From Kangiella sp. (GTDB lineage Bacteria; Pseudomonadota; Gammaproteobacteria; Enterobacterales; Kangiellaceae), in assembly GCA_028284185.1 (NCBI GenBank), contig JANQSG010000018.1, positions 427,029 to 491,028 on the forward strand: DNA of 64,000 bases, in the 5' to 3' direction. A program made the translations under genes and the position numbers. The notes beneath the pieces are model-generated. The model worked only from the letters and a program-made list of their open reading frames with translations, was not told the origin of the DNA and ran no database searches. Of this stretch, positions 37,288 to 47,979 are shown piece by piece (positions within the stretch are counted from its first letter, which is position 1; each line of letters opens with the position of its first letter).

Positions 37288-39673
37288 TCAAGCTGCTTTG
37301 GCATTAACAAAAACAAATTATAAAAGCTTAAATGTTAGTGTACACAAGTTTGGTGGTTCTAGTTTAAAAACGACTGAACAAATACAAAAGATATCTGATT
37401 TTATCAGAACTAAAACACAACCAGGTGATCTGCTTGTATTATCCGCAAATGGTAAGGTGACCGATTGGTTAGTCGCTTTTTCACAGGGGCAAAAACAGTA
37501 TCTAAATATTGTTAGGGATTATTTGAGTAAATTAGCTGGCTCTTTATTGGGTGAGCAAAGCACTTTTCAGCAAAGTCTTGAGCAGGATTTAATCAGTATT
37601 GAAAATACCTGGCCCAATTCATCTTTTTCCTATCATCAATTGATAGCTCATGGTGAAATCTGGTCAGTAAGATTATTAAAAGAAGTTTGTGATAAGCAGT
37701 CAATTCCAACTCAAGAACTGGTTCCTGAAAAGCTTCTACAGTTAAAGGATTCCACAGATAATAATCAATTCAGCGAATCATATGCCCAGCAGTATTTTTC
37801 TGAAGTGTATGCCAAATTAGATGAGCAGCGTTTGCTGGTTGCTGGTTTTATTGCACAAGATGATAGGCAAAAGCTAATAACTCTGGGCAGAAACGGTAGT
37901 GATTATTCGGCGACGGCTATAGCTAAATTGGTGAATGCCAAGTCCGTGACCATTTGGACTGATGTGGATGGCATTTATTCAGCTGATCCAAATTTAGTAT
38001 CAGATGCTATTCGACTGGATAGTCTTTCATTTTGTGAAGCTCAGGCTTTATCAGAATTAGGTGCTAATGTGTTACACCAAAAAACCGTAACCCCTTTATT
38101 AGGATCGGATTTAACCACCTATATTAAAAGTAGCCTTGTTGATAATAGCGTCGGCACAACAGTTTCCAAGCGAGTTAACCAGGAACAAGAAGTTAAAACT
38201 ATTACTTCAAAAAGCCGGCTGAAACAAATTTTAGTGCCGGATATTAGTGAATTAAGCGCTCGTCACATTCAAAAGCAACTTTTGTCAAAACAGCTTGCCA
38301 GTTATGCTAATAGCTATGACAGAAGTTTACATCGATTGACTCTATATGTTGAGGCTGAAGAGGTTTTCAATAGCATCTCGATTATTAAAGCGCATCAATT
38401 CTATCCATTGGTTTCTGATCAGAGTGTGACTTTGATTAGTCTGGTAGGGCAGAATATCCGACAAAACCGAAAACTTATTGGTAAGTTCTTATCCAGGTTA
38501 GAACAGTATGAAATACAGCATATTCATTATCCAAGCAATTACCATACACTCTGTGTTTTTGTAGAGGATAAAGTTGCTAACGATTTACTGGTGGATCTCC
38601 ACAATACTTTTTTCTTATTTGAGCCTTCTATCCCTATTGTTGTTCTGGGATATGGCAATATTGGCAAACAGTTTATAGAAATACTAATGACTCATAAGGA
38701 AGCCATTGAACAATCCATTAATAAATCTTTATCACTAAAAGCTATTGCTAATAGTCAGTATTACGCATTCAACGAAAAGTGTCTGACCCAGTATGGCCAT
38801 GAGTGTTTTGTTGGCTTGCAAGATAATCGAGAAAATCAATTATTTGAAGTGCTAAATGATTATCGCGATAAAGAATTAGTCATTGTTGATTTAACCGCTA
38901 GTGAAGGAATTTCCAATCGTTATTTGGAGTTTGCAGAAAATCAATGGCATATCATTTCAGCCAATAAAATTGCTGCCTCTAGTTTTGAGTATGCGAATAA
39001 AATTTCGGAAAGACTGACAAGGCATAGCCGTCGTTGGTTGACCAATACCACAGTAGGTGCAGGCTTACCGGTACAAACCTCTATCGAAAAATTAAAAGAG
39101 TCAGGTGACGAAATAACCCAGATCAGTGGTATTTTTTCAGGTTCTTTATCCTGGCTATTTGCTCAATATGATGGGACTGTTCCTTTTAGTCAGTTATTAA
39201 AAGAGGCTAAAGACAATGCCTATACTGAACCGGACCCACGCGAAGATCTATCGGGAAATGATGTTATCCGTAAGATTCGAATTTTAGCTAAAGAGGTTGA
39301 TTTTGTTCATGCCCGTGAAGATTTTTCTCCAGCGATTGAACCTGGATTTTTAACCGGAACATTAGACGATTTTTGGCAAAAGGAAGAACAGATAGATGAG
39401 TACTTTTTGCAACTCTACCAAAAAGCACAGCAACAAAATGCAATTTTACGTTATGTGGCGACTTTGGATAAAGGGCAGTTGCAATTGAAATTAACTTTAC
39501 TGGGAAAAAATCATGCTTTTGCAAACTTGAATCCTTGTGACAATGTATTCTCAATTCGTAGTAACTGGTATGCAGATAATCCTTTAATTATTCAAGGGCC
39601 AGGAGCGGGTCGGGAAGTTACTGCTGCTGGCGTGCTTAATGATCTATGTGATTTATTAAGGAGAGCTCAGTGA
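37280..39673 (+). CDS. metL: Bifunctional aspartokinase / homoserine dehydrogenase II
   Basis: First and third steps from aspartate to homoserine, dedicated to methionine. In 797 aa (E. coli MetL 810): kinase domain with VHKFGGSSLK near 22, GRNGSDYSATAIA and TDVDGIYSADP; a central regulatory ACT-like region; dehydrogenase domain with VVLGYGNIGKQF near 458, NTTVGAGLPVQTSIEKL and the EPDPREDLSGNDVIRK active-site region. MetL rather than ThrA is supported by the met operon and Met boxes. Overlaps metB by 8 bp and metF by 4. Confidence 0.95.
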   Translation: MSNQAALALTKTNYKSLNVSVHKFGGSSLKTTEQIQKISDFIRTKTQPGDLLVLSANGKVTDWLVAFSQGQKQYLNIVRDYLSKLAGSLLGEQSTFQQSLEQDLISIENTWPNSSFSYHQLIAHGEIWSVRLLKEVCDKQSIPTQELVPEKLLQLKDSTDNNQFSESYAQQYFSEVYAKLDEQRLLVAGFIAQDDRQKLITLGRNGSDYSATAIAKLVNAKSVTIWTDVDGIYSADPNLVSDAIRLDSLSFCEAQALSELGANVLHQKTVTPLLGSDLTTYIKSSLVDNSVGTTVSKRVNQEQEVKTITSKSRLKQILVPDISELSARHIQKQLLSKQLASYANSYDRSLHRLTLYVEAEEVFNSISIIKAHQFYPLVSDQSVTLISLVGQNIRQNRKLIGKFLSRLEQYEIQHIHYPSNYHTLCVFVEDKVANDLLVDLHNTFFLFEPSIPIVVLGYGNIGKQFIEILMTHKEAIEQSINKSLSLKAIANSQYYAFNEKCLTQYGHECFVGLQDNRENQLFEVLNDYRDKELVIVDLTASEGISNRYLEFAENQWHIISANKIAASSFEYANKISERLTRHSRRWLTNTTVGAGLPVQTSIEKLKESGDEITQISGIFSGSLSWLFAQYDGTVPFSQLLKEAKDNAYTEPDPREDLSGNDVIRKIRILAKEVDFVHAREDFSPAIEPGFLTGTLDDFWQKEEQIDEYFLQLYQKAQQQNAILRYVATLDKGQLQLKLTLLGKNHAFANLNPCDNVFSIRSNWYADNPLIIQGPGAGREVTAAGVLNDLCDLLRRAQ

Positions 39674-40587
39674 GTGTGGTAGCAAATTCTTATCATAATG
39701 TTCAGCAATTAGAACGCATTAATCAAAATTTTGCGGAGCTTAATGGTTGTGTCAATATCTCCTTTGAGTTCTTTCCTCCCAATAGTCGTACAATGCAAGA
39801 TATTTTATGGCGCAGTATCAAACGCCTGGAAGGCCTACAACCTGATTTTGTTTCTGTAACTTATGGTGCGGCAGCTTCGACTAGAAACAGAACCCATGAA
39901 GTGATTAAGAGGATTAAAGATGAAACCAGTTTAACACCAGTTCCCCATTTAACCTGCATTGATGCAACAGAAGAAGATATTGAAACCATTGCTAATATGT
40001 ATTGGCGACTAGGGATCGATCATATTGTAGCTCTTAGAGGCGATATAGATGGTGATAGTAAGGTTGGTGATTTCCAATACGCGACGGATCTGATTGATAA
40101 ATTAAAAAAACTTCACCCTTTTGAAATTACGGTTGCGGCATATCCTGAAGTGCATCCTGAAGCTCCCAGTGGAAAATTTGATTTGGATAACTTGAAACGT
40201 AAATATGATGTCGGAGCAACTCGAGCCATTAGCCAATTCTTTTTTAATATTGAGAATTTTTTAAGATTCAGAGATAAGTGTCAAAGTGCTAATATAGACT
40301 TGGAATTAGTCCCTGGGATTTTGCCAGTAACTAACTTCAATCAATTGCTAAAATTCTCAAAGTTTACTCAGGTAGAAATTCCGGGCTGGATGGAGAAGTT
40401 ATATCAGGGTTTGGATGAGGATCCTTTAACACGACAGTTAATTGCCTCTCATATTGCGATTGAGCAGGTGAAATTGCTGAGTAAAGAGGGCATCGATAAA
40501 TTTCATTTTTATACCTTAAACAGAGCTGAACTAACCTATGCTATATGCCATAGTTTGGGTAAGCGTCAGCAACTAGTGGTAACTTAA
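39670..40587 (+). CDS. metF: 5,10-methylenetetrahydrofolate reductase
   Basis: Makes 5-methyl-THF, the methyl donor for MetH encoded further along. In 305 aa: ISFEFFPPNSRTM near 28, FVSVTYGAAASTRNRT, HLTCIDATEEDI, HIVALRGD, and GATRAISQFFFNIENFLRF. The start is GTG in a GTGA overlap with the metL stop, preceded by AAGGAG, a strong ribosome-binding site that settles the start. Last gene of the metX-B-L-F operon. Confidence 0.97.
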   Translation: MSVVANSYHNVQQLERINQNFAELNGCVNISFEFFPPNSRTMQDILWRSIKRLEGLQPDFVSVTYGAAASTRNRTHEVIKRIKDETSLTPVPHLTCIDATEEDIETIANMYWRLGIDHIVALRGDIDGDSKVGDFQYATDLIDKLKKLHPFEITVAAYPEVHPEAPSGKFDLDNLKRKYDVGATRAISQFFFNIENFLRFRDKCQSANIDLELVPGILPVTNFNQLLKFSKFTQVEIPGWMEKLYQGLDEDPLTRQLIASHIAIEQVKLLSKEGIDKFHFYTLNRAELTYAICHSLGKRQQLVVT

Positions 40588-40590
40588 AAT

Positions 40591-40620
40591 AGCGATAAGG
40601 CTTAAATCAGCCTTACCGCT
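40591..40620. terminator. Hairpin between convergent metF and ilvD
   Basis: AGCG..AAGGCT, loop TAAATC, AGCCTT..CGCT: ten base pairs interrupted by a 2x2 internal loop, at the point where the two operons converge and overlapping the ilvD stop. T-runs after it are weak in both directions. Confidence 0.55.
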
Positions 40621-42428
40621 CCTTTATCAGCGCTTGATACATGAGCACTGTAGAGTTTTAACGCCGAAGAAATAGGTCTGACTCTATCGGTAGCTTGCCA
40701 GCCTTTTGAGTCGAGTTGGTTTTTTCTAGCAGTTAATTCCTGCTCTGAAACTTCAATCGATATTTTCCGTTCAGGAATATTGATTTTGATGGTATCACCA
40801 TCCTCAATTAGTCCGATATTTCCACAATTGGCCGCTTCCGGTGAAACATGGCCAATGGATAAGCCAGAAGTACCACCTGAAAAACGACCATCGGTAATCA
40901 AAGCACAAGAGGTATCTAAACCTTTGGATTTTAGGTAGCTGGTTGGGTAAAGCATCTCTTGCATACCGGGACCACCTTTAGGACCCTCATAACGAATGAT
41001 AACTGCAGTTTCAGGGGTTATTTGATCGTTCAAAATGGCTTCTACCGCTGCATCCTGACTTTCAAACACTTTAGCTTTACCAGTAAATTGTAATAAAGAC
41101 TTAGCAACCCCGGCCGTTTTGACAATACAGCCGTTTGGTGCCAGATTGCCATAGAGTACCGCCAGACCACCATCCTGGCTATAGGCGAATTGCTGTTCGC
41201 GGATACAACCATTTTCACGATCCAAATCAAGTTCGGGATAAAGACAATTCTGGCTAAAGGCTTTTTGAGTTTTAATACCAGCAGGTCCTGCACGATAAAA
41301 ATTTTGAACCTCTTTTGACCCAGTCGTTTTAATATCCCATTGCTGCAAAGCTTGCTCTAAAGTTTGGCTATGAACCGTCGTTGCATCCTTATGTAATAAG
41401 CCGCTTCGTGACAGCTCACCTAAAATCGCCATAACTCCACCGGCACGGTGAACATCTTCCATGTAATAGTCTTTGCTGGATGGTGCGACTTTACAAAGAT
41501 GAGGCACTTGTTTCGATAGCCGATCAATATCTTGCATGGTGAAATTAACTTCAGCCTCATGAGCTGCCGCTAATAGATGTAAAACCGTATTGGTTGAACC
41601 ACCCATTGCTATATCCAGACATATGGCATTTTCAAAAGCCTGAAAATTAGCAATGGATCGAGGTAGTACGCTGGTATCATTTTCTTCATAGTAGGCTTTG
41701 GTAATATTAACAATACGCTTGGCAGCTTCTATGAATAACTCTTTGCGCGCAGCGTGAGTTGCCAGTAATGAACCATTGCCAGGCAAGGCAAGCCCTAAAG
41801 CTTCGGTTAAGCAGTTCATGGAGTTGGCGGTAAACATTCCTGAGCAAGAGCCACAAGTAGGGCAGGCACTGCGCTCGATTTGTTCACTTTGTTCATTGCT
41901 GACTTCAGGGTTGGCTGCAGCAACCATGGCATCAACCAGATCCAGTTTGATAATTTTTTCTGATAACTTGGTTTTGCCTGCCTCCATAGGACCACCTGAT
42001 ACGAAAATGGTTGGGATATTCAATCGCATCGCTGCCATTAACATACCAGGAGTAATTTTGTCACAATTGGAAATGCAGATCATGGCATCAGCACAGTGGG
42101 CATTGACCATGTATTCTACTGAATCAGCAATGATTTCACGTGACGGTAAAGAATACAGCATACCGGAATGACCCATAGCAATGCCATCATCAATGGCGAT
42201 GGTGTTAAACTCTTTTGCAATGGCTCCCGACTCTTCGATCGTCCGGGCAACCAGTTGCCCCAGATCTTTTAAATGAACATGTCCAGGAACGAATTGGGTA
42301 AAGGAATTACAAACCGCAATAATCGGCTTGCCAAAATCATCATCCTTTACTCCGGTTGCCCGCCATAAGGCGCGTGCTCCCGCCATATTGCGTCCATGAG
42401 TGGAAGTCTTGGAACGATAATCAGGCAT
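40602..42428 (-). CDS. ilvD: Dihydroxy-acid dehydratase
   Basis: Fe-S enzyme that dehydrates the dihydroxy acids in valine and isoleucine synthesis. In 608 aa: [21 protein letters not shown] at the start, cluster cysteines in [12 protein letters not shown] and [18 protein letters not shown], and [19 protein letters not shown] at the end. ATG 42428 has GAGG upstream and overlaps the ilvE stop by 8 bp; a TTG five codons earlier is the longer alternative. Last gene of the ilv operon. Confidence 0.97.
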   Translation of the reverse strand: MPDYRSKTSTHGRNMAGARALWRATGVKDDDFGKPIIAVCNSFTQFVPGHVHLKDLGQLVARTIEESGAIAKEFNTIAIDDGIAMGHSGMLYSLPSREIIADSVEYMVNAHCADAMICISNCDKITPGMLMAAMRLNIPTIFVSGGPMEAGKTKLSEKIIKLDLVDAMVAAANPEVSNEQSEQIERSACPTCGSCSGMFTANSMNCLTEALGLALPGNGSLLATHAARKELFIEAAKRIVNITKAYYEENDTSVLPRSIANFQAFENAICLDIAMGGSTNTVLHLLAAAHEAEVNFTMQDIDRLSKQVPHLCKVAPSSKDYYMEDVHRAGGVMAILGELSRSGLLHKDATTVHSQTLEQALQQWDIKTTGSKEVQNFYRAGPAGIKTQKAFSQNCLYPELDLDRENGCIREQQFAYSQDGGLAVLYGNLAPNGCIVKTAGVAKSLLQFTGKAKVFESQDAAVEAILNDQITPETAVIIRYEGPKGGPGMQEMLYPTSYLKSKGLDTSCALITDGRFSGGTSGLSIGHVSPEAANCGNIGLIEDGDTIKINIPERKISIEVSEQELTARKNQLDSKGWQATDRVRPISSALKLYSAHVSSADKGAVRLI

Positions 42429-43362
42429 AAGCTTTTTCCTCAACAGGCGTTAGCCAGCCCCATTGGTCTTTTGTTTTGCCATTAAATAAGCCAAAGAAAT
42501 CCTCTTGTAGTTGTTGCGTGATAGGGCCTCGCTTGCCATTATCAATACTAAGACCATCTATTGAGCGTATTGGCACTAACTCAGCTGCTGTTCCGGTCAT
42601 AAAGGCTTCATCAGCAAGATACAGCGCTTCACGAGTCATGTTTTGCTCTACTACTGTTAACTGTCTTTCCCGCGCTAAAGTCATAACCGTATCACGAGTA
42701 ATGCCTGGCAAAATTGATGCGGTAAATGGTGGTGTGTATATCACTCCATTTCTAACAACAAAAATATTTTCACCCGAACCTTCAGAAATATAGCCATTGG
42801 TATCCAGCGCAATACCTTCGTGATAACCGTGACGAGTTGCTTCTTCGATAACCAATTGTGAAGATAAATAATTACCACCCGCTTTAGCTGCAGTAGGGAT
42901 GGTGTTTGAAGCTACTCGATTCCAGGAAGAAATTGCAGTATCGACTCCATTATTAAAAGAGTCTTCACCCAGATAGGCTCCCCATGGAAAAGCAGCAATG
43001 GAAACAAATACTGGATTGGATTTAGGTTGTACGCCAATACCGCCATAACCAAAAAAAGCGATAGGTCTTAAATAAGCATTACGCAAGTTATTTTCAGTAA
43101 TTACTTGATGACAGGCTTTTACCAATTCCTCAAAGGTAAAAGGAATTCTCATGCGATAAATTTTTGCTGATTGATATAGCCGTTCAATATGTTCATCCAG
43201 GCGAAAAAATGCCGGGCCTTGATGAGTTTTATAGCAGCGAATACCTTCAAAAACAGAAGAACCGTAGTGAATAGCATGACTAAGCACATGCACTTTTGCA
43301 TCCATCCAGGGAATGATGGCGCCATTATGCCAAATGTATTCAGGCTGTTCGATAGTGGCCAT
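42421..43362 (-). CDS. ilvE: Branched-chain amino acid aminotransferase
   Basis: Transfers the amino group to the keto acids of valine, isoleucine and leucine. The 313 aa show [36 protein letters not shown], and the PLP Lys in [38 protein letters not shown] and [13 protein letters not shown] follow class IV aminotransferases. It overlaps cimA by 23 bp and ilvD by 8 bp. Confidence 0.97.
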   Translation of the reverse strand: MATIEQPEYIWHNGAIIPWMDAKVHVLSHAIHYGSSVFEGIRCYKTHQGPAFFRLDEHIERLYQSAKIYRMRIPFTFEELVKACHQVITENNLRNAYLRPIAFFGYGGIGVQPKSNPVFVSIAAFPWGAYLGEDSFNNGVDTAISSWNRVASNTIPTAAKAGGNYLSSQLVIEEATRHGYHEGIALDTNGYISEGSGENIFVVRNGVIYTPPFTASILPGITRDTVMTLARERQLTVVEQNMTREALYLADEAFMTGTAAELVPIRSIDGLSIDNGKRGPITQQLQEDFFGLFNGKTKDQWGWLTPVEEKAYA

Positions 43363-44947
43363 TGTCTTTTACCTCTTGATTAAATTCTGGCTGGTTAAAG
43401 CGGATTAAAAATAATTCATAACTGTCTGATAAAGCTTGAGCACTGGCATCGAGAATATTGTCAGAACAGCCAATAGTGCTCCACACCTGATTAAAGGCAC
43501 TGGCTTCAACCCAAACACGGGTTTTAGCCGCAGCTGCATTCTCCGGATCAATAATGCTAACTTTGTAATCGGTCAAACGAAAATCCGAAACAATCGGGTA
43601 AGTTTTTTGCAAAGATTTTTTTAGTGCTGTATTTAAAGCATCTACCGGCCCCTTGGCCTCACTGACTACGTGTTCAGTTTGACCATCGATTAGATTTTTA
43701 ACAATGGCAGTGCAGTACTTTTCTTCGCTGACCAGATCATTGGTTTGTACATAAATATTTTGTAGTTCGAATGGTGCCGAGTATTGCTGTTGTTTGCGTA
43801 ACAGCAGCTCGAAAGTGCCTTTTGCATTTTCTAAAGTCAGGCCTTCATTTTCCAGTTGCTTTATTTGTTCTAATACCGATAAGTTGGTTTCATCAAAGGT
43901 TAAACCTAATTCCTGGGCTTTTACTTTGATGTTTGATTTGCCAGACAACTCGGAAATGGTCACGTTGCGATGGCTTCCAACCAAAGCCGGATCAATATGT
44001 TCATAACTGCGAGCGAGTTTTGCCACGGCTGAAACGTGGATCCCACCTTTATGAGTAAAGGCATTAGGCCCTACATAAGCTGCACTAGGGTTTAAAGGAA
44101 TATTGGCAATATCGGCTACCTGTTGTGCCAGTTTTGATAAATTCCCCAGCTCAATAGGGCTTTTTATCTGGTGTTCTGTTTTTATTTGAATCGTGGGGAT
44201 TAATGCAATCAGATTGGCGTTACCACAGCGCTCGCCATAGCCATTAATGGTTCCTTGTAGCAGTTTTGCTCCGGCCATGATGGCCTGCAAGCTATTGGCT
44301 ACTGCCAGTTCGCAATCATTATGACAATGAATGCCGAAGTTAATATGCGGATATTTTTTAGTTAGCGCCTGAACAATGTTAAAAATTTTATCCGGAGTTT
44401 GTCCACCATTAGTATCACATAAGGTAATGTTATCTGCGCCAGCCTCGAATGCAGCTTGAATACATTGATGGGAATACTCAGGATTATCCTGATAGCCATC
44501 AAAAAAGTGTTCCGCATCCACAATAACTTCTTTGTTAAGTGATTTCAGATAAGAAACCGTTTCTGAAATCATCTTAAGGTTTTCAGATAACTCGATTCTA
44601 AAAATTTCGCTAACATGTAGATCCCAAAACTTCGCTACCAAAGCAATTGCTGACGTTTGTGCATCGACCAGAGCTTTAACTTGTTTATCTAGCTTGACAT
44701 CAATAAAAGGCTTTTTGGTGGCACCAAAAGCCACCAGTTTTGAGTGCTTTAATGGCTGCTTTTTTATTTGTTCGAAAAAATCCTTATCTTTTGGATTGGA
44801 ACCTGGCCAGCCGGCTTCTATATAGTCAATTTTAAACTCATCGAGCAGGTGACAAATTTTCAGCTTATCTTTCAGTGAAAAGCTAATGCCAAAAAGTTGC
44901 GAACCATCACGCAGAGTTGTGTCGTAAAGTGCTACTGTATTAGCCAT
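43340..44947 (-). CDS. cimA: (R)-citramalate synthase
   Basis: Condenses acetyl-CoA and pyruvate to citramalate, giving 2-oxobutyrate for isoleucine without threonine deaminase. In 535 aa: YDTTLRDGSQ near the start, IEAGWPGSNPKD (the CimA form of the substrate loop), CDTNGGQTP, HCHNDCELAVANSL, GYGERCGNANL, and a C-terminal LeuA-like regulatory domain (about 400-520). The AGWPGSNP and NGGQ segments favour CimA over 2-isopropylmalate or homocitrate synthase. Overlaps ilvM by 8 bp and ilvE by 23 bp. LeuB/LeuCD, needed to process citramalate, are not in the window. Confidence 0.9.
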   Translation of the reverse strand: MANTVALYDTTLRDGSQLFGISFSLKDKLKICHLLDEFKIDYIEAGWPGSNPKDKDFFEQIKKQPLKHSKLVAFGATKKPFIDVKLDKQVKALVDAQTSAIALVAKFWDLHVSEIFRIELSENLKMISETVSYLKSLNKEVIVDAEHFFDGYQDNPEYSHQCIQAAFEAGADNITLCDTNGGQTPDKIFNIVQALTKKYPHINFGIHCHNDCELAVANSLQAIMAGAKLLQGTINGYGERCGNANLIALIPTIQIKTEHQIKSPIELGNLSKLAQQVADIANIPLNPSAAYVGPNAFTHKGGIHVSAVAKLARSYEHIDPALVGSHRNVTISELSGKSNIKVKAQELGLTFDETNLSVLEQIKQLENEGLTLENAKGTFELLLRKQQQYSAPFELQNIYVQTNDLVSEEKYCTAIVKNLIDGQTEHVVSEAKGPVDALNTALKKSLQKTYPIVSDFRLTDYKVSIIDPENAAAAKTRVWVEASAFNQVWSTIGCSDNILDASAQALSDSYELFLIRFNQPEFNQEVKDNGHYRTA

Positions 44948-45209
44948 AACCTAAGCAGTTCCTTAATTGATATTCATGACTTTGTCTGACTTCAATCACG
45001 TCCATTAACTTTTGCAATTGCAACATTAGGTTGCCAAGATCGCGGTCACTTTCCACCACTAATCGGATATTCACGGCGTTAGAATTTTCTTCGCAGTGAG
45101 CAGAAACATTATTAAGGATAAAACGGCGATGTCTGACTAAACGCAAAATTCGTTCCAAAATACCAAGACTATTTTTAGCGACAATGGTTAAATCTGACTG
45201 AGTTTTCAT
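44940..45209 (-). CDS. ilvM: Acetolactate synthase isozyme II small (regulatory) subunit
   Basis: Short ACT-domain regulatory subunit of 89 aa, the size of E. coli IlvM (87) and not of the two-domain IlvH (about 163). LERILRLVRHRRFILNN and VNIRLVVESDRDLGNLMLQLQKLMDVIEV follow the IlvM pattern. It overlaps ilvG by 4 bp and cimA by 8 bp. Feedback by valine is often weak in this isozyme, but cannot be judged here. Confidence 0.9.
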   Translation of the reverse strand: MKTQSDLTIVAKNSLGILERILRLVRHRRFILNNVSAHCEENSNAVNIRLVVESDRDLGNLMLQLQKLMDVIEVRQSHEYQLRNCLGYG

Positions 45210-46867
45210 GAATAACTCCTTTCGATAAATTCTGAATTGCTTTTACCAGGCGGTACTAGCGGCCAAACATTTTCATCGGGATTGATAGAAACGTGTAATA
45301 AATAGCTGCTTTTAGAGTTGATAAACTCATCAAGTGCTGATTCGATTTGACTCGGTTGCGAAATACTATTAGAGACCACTCCAAAAGCTTTAGCCACTAA
45401 CGCAAAATCAGGATTGTCTGATAGATCAACTTCACTAAAACGATTCTTGAAAAACAAGTGTTGCCATTGTCTTACCATCCCTAACCGTTGATTATCCAAT
45501 AGCAGCAACTTGACGGGTATTTGGTAGCGAATAAGAGTTGCCAGTTCTTGAATGTTCATCATGATGGAGCCATCACCGGAAACATTTATAACTCTATGCT
45601 GCGGCATCGCCAGTTGTGCACCAATTGCAGATGGTAAGCCATAGCCCATAGCGCCTAAGCCGCCGCTGCTTAAATGTTCTGAAATCTTATTAAATCCCAT
45701 ATGCTGGGCCACCCACATTTGGTGCTGACCAACATCACAGGTCACAATGGTTGGATGGTTTTGGCACATTTCAGACAAACGCTTTAATAGTGCTGGGGCG
45801 AAAATGCCTTCAGTGGCACTGTTATAATTAAATTGGTGCTGGTGCTTTTTATCCTGACAATCTTCAAGCCAATGGTTATTGTGACAAGCATTTATTTTTG
45901 CCTGGAATTTAATCAAGTTCTTATTTAAGTCACCCAAAATTCTAGCGTCAGCTTGCCGTAGTTTGCTGATTTCAGCAGCATCACAGTCGAAGTGAATAAC
46001 TTTAGCTTTAGGTGCAAACTTATTAAGTTGACCTGTGGCACGATCATCAAACCTGGCTCCTATTGCTATCAGCAGATCACAATCCTGTACTGCAAGATTA
46101 GCAGCTTTGGTGCCATGCATTCCCAACATGCCCAAGTTATGAGGATCATTGTGTGGCAGGGCACCAATACCTTTTAAAGTAGTAACAGTGGGAGCTTTTG
46201 CAGTATTGACCAACTCTCTAAAAGTCGCCTCTGCATTGGCCATGCCTATGCCGCCGCCAGCATAAAACAAAGGCTTTTTCGATTGCGAAAACAACTTGGC
46301 AGCTTTTTGCATGCTAGTTTTATCAGCAACTGTCGCTTCCTTGTTTGTGGCGGTTATCGTTACATCGTCTATATTTGCCAATTGAACATCTTTTGCAATA
46401 TCTAACAACACCGGTCCAGGACGACCTTCCTGAGCAATTTGTATCGCCTGATAAATCGCATCAGGTAATTCTTCAATACTGGTTATCAGGAAACTGTGCT
46501 TAACCACGCCAAGCGATAAACCAAAAATATCGACTTCTTGAAAGGCGTCGGTACCAACCAGATTGGAGTTGACCTGACCGGTAATGGCCAGCAAAGGAAC
46601 TGAATCCATATAGGCATTGGCAATACCGGTTAAAAGATTGGTGGCACCGGGGCCAGATGTTGCTATGCAAACTCCCAGACGACCACTGGCACGAGCATAA
46701 CCGTCGGCAGCAAAAACAGCACCTTGTTCATGACGACAAAGAATGTGTTTAATACCGCCATCAACCAGAGCATCATAAACTGGCATAATCGCACCGCCAG
46801 GGTAACCAAATACCGTATCAACCTGATGCTCTTTAAGTGCTTTTATAAGAAAATCCGCGCCACGCAT
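45206..46867 (-). CDS. ilvG: Acetolactate synthase isozyme II large subunit
   Basis: ThDP enzyme making acetolactate and acetohydroxybutyrate. In 553 aa: VFGYPGGAIMPVYDAL near 20, CRHEQGAVFAADGYARASG with the catalytic Glu, GTDAFQEVDIFGLSLGVVKHSF, and the ThDP motif GDGSIMMNIQEL near 430. Close to E. coli IlvG throughout, and intact, unlike the frameshifted K-12 gene. AAGGAA precedes the ATG; 10 bp behind ilvC. Confidence 0.96.
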   Translation of the reverse strand: MRGADFLIKALKEHQVDTVFGYPGGAIMPVYDALVDGGIKHILCRHEQGAVFAADGYARASGRLGVCIATSGPGATNLLTGIANAYMDSVPLLAITGQVNSNLVGTDAFQEVDIFGLSLGVVKHSFLITSIEELPDAIYQAIQIAQEGRPGPVLLDIAKDVQLANIDDVTITATNKEATVADKTSMQKAAKLFSQSKKPLFYAGGGIGMANAEATFRELVNTAKAPTVTTLKGIGALPHNDPHNLGMLGMHGTKAANLAVQDCDLLIAIGARFDDRATGQLNKFAPKAKVIHFDCDAAEISKLRQADARILGDLNKNLIKFQAKINACHNNHWLEDCQDKKHQHQFNYNSATEGIFAPALLKRLSEMCQNHPTIVTCDVGQHQMWVAQHMGFNKISEHLSSGGLGAMGYGLPSAIGAQLAMPQHRVINVSGDGSIMMNIQELATLIRYQIPVKLLLLDNQRLGMVRQWQHLFFKNRFSEVDLSDNPDFALVAKAFGVVSNSISQPSQIESALDEFINSKSSYLLHVSINPDENVWPLVPPGKSNSEFIERSYS

Positions 46868-46877
46868 GTTTATTTCC

Positions 46878-47894
46878 TTAGTTTAAAGAGCGATCAACAA
46901 GAGGCTTTTTCTTAACCCAGGACATCATTTCTCTTAGCTGAGATCCCACTTCTTCTAAAGGATGATCCTGATCTTGCTTGCGCAGTTGCTGTAGTCTGGA
47001 GTAATTATTTTTACAGTCATCAACGTATTCTTTGGCAAATTCACCACTTTGAATTTCAGCTAGAATTTTGCGCATTTCAGATTTAGTGGTTTCATTTACC
47101 AAGCGTTTGCCACGGGTTAAGTCACCATATTCTGCGGTATTTGAAATGGAGTAGCGCATGGTATTGATACCGCCTTCGTACATCAGATCTACAATCAATT
47201 TCAATTCATGCAGACACTCAAAGTAAGCCATTTCAGGGGCATAGCCAGCTTCAACCAAAGTTTCAAATCCGGCTTGTACTAACGCAGCAGTGCCACCACA
47301 CAATACGGCTTGCTCACCAAACAGATCCGTTTCAGTTTCTTCTTTAAATGAGGTTTCGATAATGCCCGCTCGACCACCGCCAATGGCGCTGGCATAAGCA
47401 TAAGCTTGTTCTTTGGCATCACCGGTATAATTCTGATGAATAGCAACCAGACAAGGAACACCTGAACCTTCCTGATAAGTAGAACGAACCGTATGGCCAG
47501 GTCCTTTAGGAGCAATCATAAAAACATTAAGGTCTGAACGTGGCTCGATTTGATTAAAATGAATGTTAAAACCATGCGCAAATGCTAGGCTGGCACCTGA
47601 TTTTAAATTAGGTTCAACATAGTCTTTATAAACCTCTGCCTGGTTTTCGTCAGGCAACAGCATCATCACTAAATCTGCGGTTTTTACCGCTTCCTCAAGC
47701 TCTTGGTGTTGCAAATTGGCGGCTCTAACTTTTTCCTCGGAAGAAGATCCTTTGCGTAGTGCGACGGTAACATTAAAGCCACTATCTTTCAGGTTATTCG
47801 AATGGGCATACCCCTGAGAACCATAGCCAACAACCACTATTTTTTTGTCGGCTAAAAGTTGGCTATTTACGTCTTTATCATATTTTACTTGCAT
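46878..47894 (-). CDS. ilvC: Ketol-acid reductoisomerase, class I
   Basis: NADPH and Mg enzyme, second common step of valine/isoleucine synthesis. The 338 aa are of class I length, shorter than the class II enzyme of E. coli (491). Nucleotide motif [16 protein letters not shown] near 20-35, [13 protein letters not shown], the Mg ligands in [19 protein letters not shown] and [17 protein letters not shown]. It is the first structural gene behind the double attenuator. Confidence 0.97.
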   Translation of the reverse strand: MQVKYDKDVNSQLLADKKIVVVGYGSQGYAHSNNLKDSGFNVTVALRKGSSSEEKVRAANLQHQELEEAVKTADLVMMLLPDENQAEVYKDYVEPNLKSGASLAFAHGFNIHFNQIEPRSDLNVFMIAPKGPGHTVRSTYQEGSGVPCLVAIHQNYTGDAKEQAYAYASAIGGGRAGIIETSFKEETETDLFGEQAVLCGGTAALVQAGFETLVEAGYAPEMAYFECLHELKLIVDLMYEGGINTMRYSISNTAEYGDLTRGKRLVNETTKSEMRKILAEIQSGEFAKEYVDDCKNNYSRLQQLRKQDQDHPLEEVGSQLREMMSWVKKKPLVDRSLN

Positions 47895-47927
47895 CTTGAT
47901 TTCCTATGAGTTAATTAAATTCAATTC

Positions 47928-47964
47928 AAAAAAAAGCCCCCGGACTTTTCAGTGCGGGGGCTTT
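47928..47964 (-). terminator. ilv attenuator 2: intrinsic terminator
   Basis: Read on the minus strand: AAAGCCCCCG, a loop with ACTGAAAAGT, CGGGGGCTTT, then eight T. A 10-bp stem directly before ilvC. Its 5' arm CCCCCG is complementary to CGGGGG inside the end of leader peptide 2, which could form the competing antiterminator. Confidence 0.93.
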
Positions 47965-47979
47965 GTTAAACTTTTTTAC

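Noticed and set aside
45206..46867. Possibility that ilvG is interrupted, as in E. coli K-12
   Set aside because: The frame is open and complete over 553 codons with all ThDP motifs.
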